Shown: in pieces, positions 63,401 to 64,000 of the stretch
Position numbering within the stretch: position 1 is the first letter of the stretch
How the letters are laid out: each line of letters opens with the position of its first letter
NCBI RefSeq assembly: GCF_003014755.1
Contig: NZ_PYAW01000005.1
Span: 462,320-526,319 of the forward strand
Direction: 5' to 3'
DNA length: 64,000 nucleotides
Source: Chitinophaga niastensis
GTDB lineage: Bacteria > Bacteroidota > Bacteroidia > Chitinophagales > Chitinophagaceae
Translations under genes and position numbers: made by a program
The notes under the pieces: generated by a model
The model's database searches: none
Seen by the model: the letters and a program-made list of their open reading frames with translations, nothing else
What the model was told of the DNA's origin: nothing

Positions 63401-64000
63401 GGATAACAGCAGGTAATAGGGTTCCTTATAGACCCGCTTTGCCAGGGAAGGAAACAGTAATACCGGATAATATAGGAGATAGTACCCTGGCAACAAAAAA
63501 TAGCCGTACGGTAATACTCACATATTTAAGCAATTTATTAGGTAAATCATTGAAGATACCACCTGCTGAAATTAATATACATGCTGATTTTATGCTCCTT
63601 GGTACTGATTCTCTCATACTAAGCAGTATGATACGGAGCGTAGAAAAAGAATATAAGATTAAACTTTCTGTCAGGCAGCTTTTTGATCAATTGATTACAC
63701 TTGATTTACTGGCAGGATATATTGAAGCAAATGTACCGCCAGGTTTTTTTGCTGAAACGGCTCCACAGGCTTCGGAATCACCGGATAGTGAACTTACAGC
63801 GGTAAAGGCTATTGAGGCTTTGTCAGCCAGTATACAAAATCAGTTCCTGGCATTGCAACAACAGCTTGTTGACATGCTCGGACAACAATTTCAGTTATTA
63901 TCCGGGCAACTGAAAGCAGGCCATGTGATAAAGGATAACCAGGAAGTCTCTTTGCCTGACCAACCCATTGTTCAGCGCAACAGCCAGCCAGTAAAGCCAT
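58711..64000 (+). CDS. Second hybrid FAAL/PKS synthetase, protein E (3' partial)
   Basis: Opens a second lipopeptide locus and continues past the right edge. The start ATG at 58711 (MENILAPQTLVE) is chosen because FAAL homology begins here and stops lie upstream; there is no Shine-Dalgarno site, as is usual in Bacteroidota. Domains: FAAL 1-577, ACP 590-680 (Ser628), KS 685-1110 (Cys859, His994, His1034), AT 1213-1568 (Ser1311), ACP 1600-1675 (Ser1634), then a Gln/Leu-rich coiled coil 1700-1740. This is the same order as protein A, including the linker before the aminotransferase, so an aminotransferase and NRPS modules very probably follow outside the window. The paralogues are clearly similar but far from identical. 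The AT here has canonical TGQGAQ and HAFH motifs, unlike protein A. Confidence 0.96.
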   Translation, partial: MENILAPQTLVEIIIKQKDIKDKGITFIGAANKGDFLSYHQLYLTALSWLKYLQDKGLKPGDELVFQIEDSQTFIELFWACILGAIIPVPVAMAHHGENVQKLFNIKTFLNNPTLFISRAQYKKLRAMIHSDTATDKLIFDKILFVEEAKEHTGVGIIHPVTPDAIAFLQFSSGSTGNPKGVVLTHHNLITNIYAATSAHQCGEQDSYLSWMPLTHDMGLIGFHLFPIGAGVNQYLIPTDLFIRNPLLWMQKVSEYRATITCSPNFGYKYYLNQFTEEKGKGLDLSSVKIILNGAEPVSASLCRTFIDTLGKFHLHPRTMCAGYGLAEASLEVTFAGIHMPLRTIMLRRDAMTIGCAIPEEAIQGNSTDYAEVVNLGYVIDGVTVKITDEKEKELKDGHIGIIWIKGDAVTSSYYNNETATKAVIKKDGWLNTGDTGFMRGGCLHVIGRVKDIIFVNGANVYPHDVEQTLEQLDGIETGKVVVCGVPDEETGSEGIAVFVLYKSSVQKFQPVITEIKRFIAAKFGLEVKHVLPVRKIHKTTSGKVKRFFFVEEYRKGTYNEVILEIAELNNMVISKNGPVLSDKDNATGFHNAEVIRQWLQQWLQQRLHLTVADLDTQHTFASYGMTSLLAVTLAVDLEAWLQVTIDNTAVYNFPTIDTLAAHLSGISTDSSRKKQHIVSQVTDNRIAVIGIGCRFPGGISTPAAFWKLLREQRSAITVIPQDRWNVDDYFSPDMDAPGKMYTRYGGFIEQVDQFDPSFFGVSPKEADWMDPQQRLLLEVCWEALENAKLRPSDLRGSNSGVFIGVGTDDYQHLVHNSVDVSQLENAFNILGIERSIAAGRIAYMLDFHGPVVQLDTACSSSLLSVHQACQNILLGECSLALAGGVNLMLSPDTTIRLCRMKALSPSGLCKTFDDNADGYVRGEGCGVVVLKRFSDALADGDNILATITGSAANHDGLSNGLTAPNGIAQQHVIEKALANAGISADKVQYVEAHGTGTPLGDPVEVLALNNVYGRLHTAEQRLLIGAVKTNIGHLEAAAGIAGFIKTVLCLQHQQIPASLHYQHPNHFIPWNDMMIKVADQLTEWQPSTEKRMAAVSAFGLSGTNVHVILEEGIIDKNRAGIEARTLPSYPLLLSAKTPAALQATAEQYIALAVQSTTALEDIAYSSIITRDVFEYRLAVEVTSRHDIYQYLHAFINNTDDSRVLKGSLSAPKGKLVWLFTGQGAQYWKMGQELYENSLVFRGVMDHCDAFLEKCWGFSLTTLLYEKDKEEGNALLNQTAFAQPALFAISCALAALWQSWGIYPDIVAGHSVGEYAAAYVAGVFSLDDGLRLVTERGRLMQALDTPGAMSIVYAPVALVAEVIHPHAGELSIAAVNAPELTVVSGNKNTLNNVLSALGKSGVKSRKLVVSHAFHSPLMQPVLEEFSEIAASIRYQQPSIDFVSNVTGKVVTTEIANGDYWCRHIMSPVYFSESIKAIKQLNGEVLMELGPQPHLLSMAQLTWAIEDDNLFPAMQQGKSSWSTMLQSIMKLHVKGIAVNWENFYADHTHCKVPLPNYPFQRQHYWITAGNRVPYRPALPGKETVIPDNIGDSTLATKNSRTVILTYLSNLLGKSLKIPPAEINIHADFMLLGTDSLILSSMIRSVEKEYKIKLSVRQLFDQLITLDLLAGYIEANVPPGFFAETAPQASESPDSELTAVKAIEALSASIQNQFLALQQQLVDMLGQQFQLLSGQLKAGHVIKDNQEVSLPDQPIVQRNSQPVKP
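60480..63735 (+). other. ACP1-KS-AT-ACP2 polyketide module (protein E)
   Basis: One malonyl extension, as in protein A. ACP1 serine is in YGMTSLL. The KS has DTACSSS, HGTGT and NIGH. The AT has TGQGAQ, GHSVGEY and HAFH, a canonical malonyl-type set. ACP2 has LGTDSL. No reductive domains are present before the window ends. Confidence 0.93.
63805..63930 (+). other. Predicted coiled-coil linker after ACP2 (protein E)
   Basis: A Gln/Leu-rich stretch (such as FLALQQQLVDMLGQQFQLL) is followed by GHVIKDNQEVSLPDQP. Protein A has a matching coil with GQVIKRVPDQP before its aminotransferase. The shared spacer is the best evidence that an aminotransferase follows. Confidence 0.5.

Overview
The window is almost wall-to-wall biosynthetic megasynthetase on the + strand: one nearly complete hybrid FAAL/PKS/aminotransferase/NRPS operon (A-B-C-D) and the first part of a second, paralogous one (E). 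The likely host is a Bacteroidota bacterium, probably Chitinophaga-like. This is inferred from the moderate AT-rich composition, the lack of Shine-Dalgarno sites before B to E, the style of the condensation-domain motifs, a TTTG-N19-TAnnTTTG promoter-like site, and the tubulysin-type (TubC) N-terminal docking domains. The assignment rests on style only and was not tested by a search.

Layout. Protein A (2-18598, 5' end outside the window): C-terminal half of a fatty acyl-AMP ligase, ACP, KS, AT, ACP, PLP aminotransferase, then NRPS modules 1-4. Protein B (18636-25256): docking domain, modules 5-6. Protein C (25293-45983): docking domain, modules 7-12, with the only epimerase after module 10. 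Protein D (46015-57795): docking domain, modules 13-15, an N-methyltransferase inside A13, and a terminal thioesterase. Gaps between these genes are 37, 36 and 31 bp, so they are almost certainly one operon. A 915-bp non-coding region follows (57796-58710), with terminator-like hairpins, a promoter-like site and a 21-bp inverted repeat. Gene E (58711 to past the right edge) repeats the FAAL-ACP-KS-AT-ACP start of protein A and opens a second lipopeptide locus.

How it works. By analogy with the mycosubtilin/iturin MycA architecture, the FAAL loads a fatty acid on ACP1, the KS-AT-ACP adds two carbons, and the aminotransferase turns the beta-keto group into a beta-amino group. Fifteen modules then extend the chain, and the thioesterase releases it, probably as a ring. 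Specificity codes read by hand against GrsA give: beta-amino acyl - Thr - X - Asp - X - Asp - Thr - (basic) - (basic) - Asp - D-Ser - Asp - Thr - N-methyl-X - (aromatic) - Z, where X is the unassigned code DIWELTADDK (DIWEVTADDK in module 13) and Z is the unassigned code DSMHVGGITK. Two Asp-x-Asp-Thr blocks stand out; the second, basic-Asp-D-Ser-Asp-Thr, resembles the Orn-Asp-D-Ala-Asp-Gly calcium-binding stretch of daptomycin-class antibiotics.

No transport, regulatory, phosphopantetheinyl transferase or hydroxylase gene lies in the window. Reverse-strand open frames lie inside the megasynthetase genes and look like shadows.
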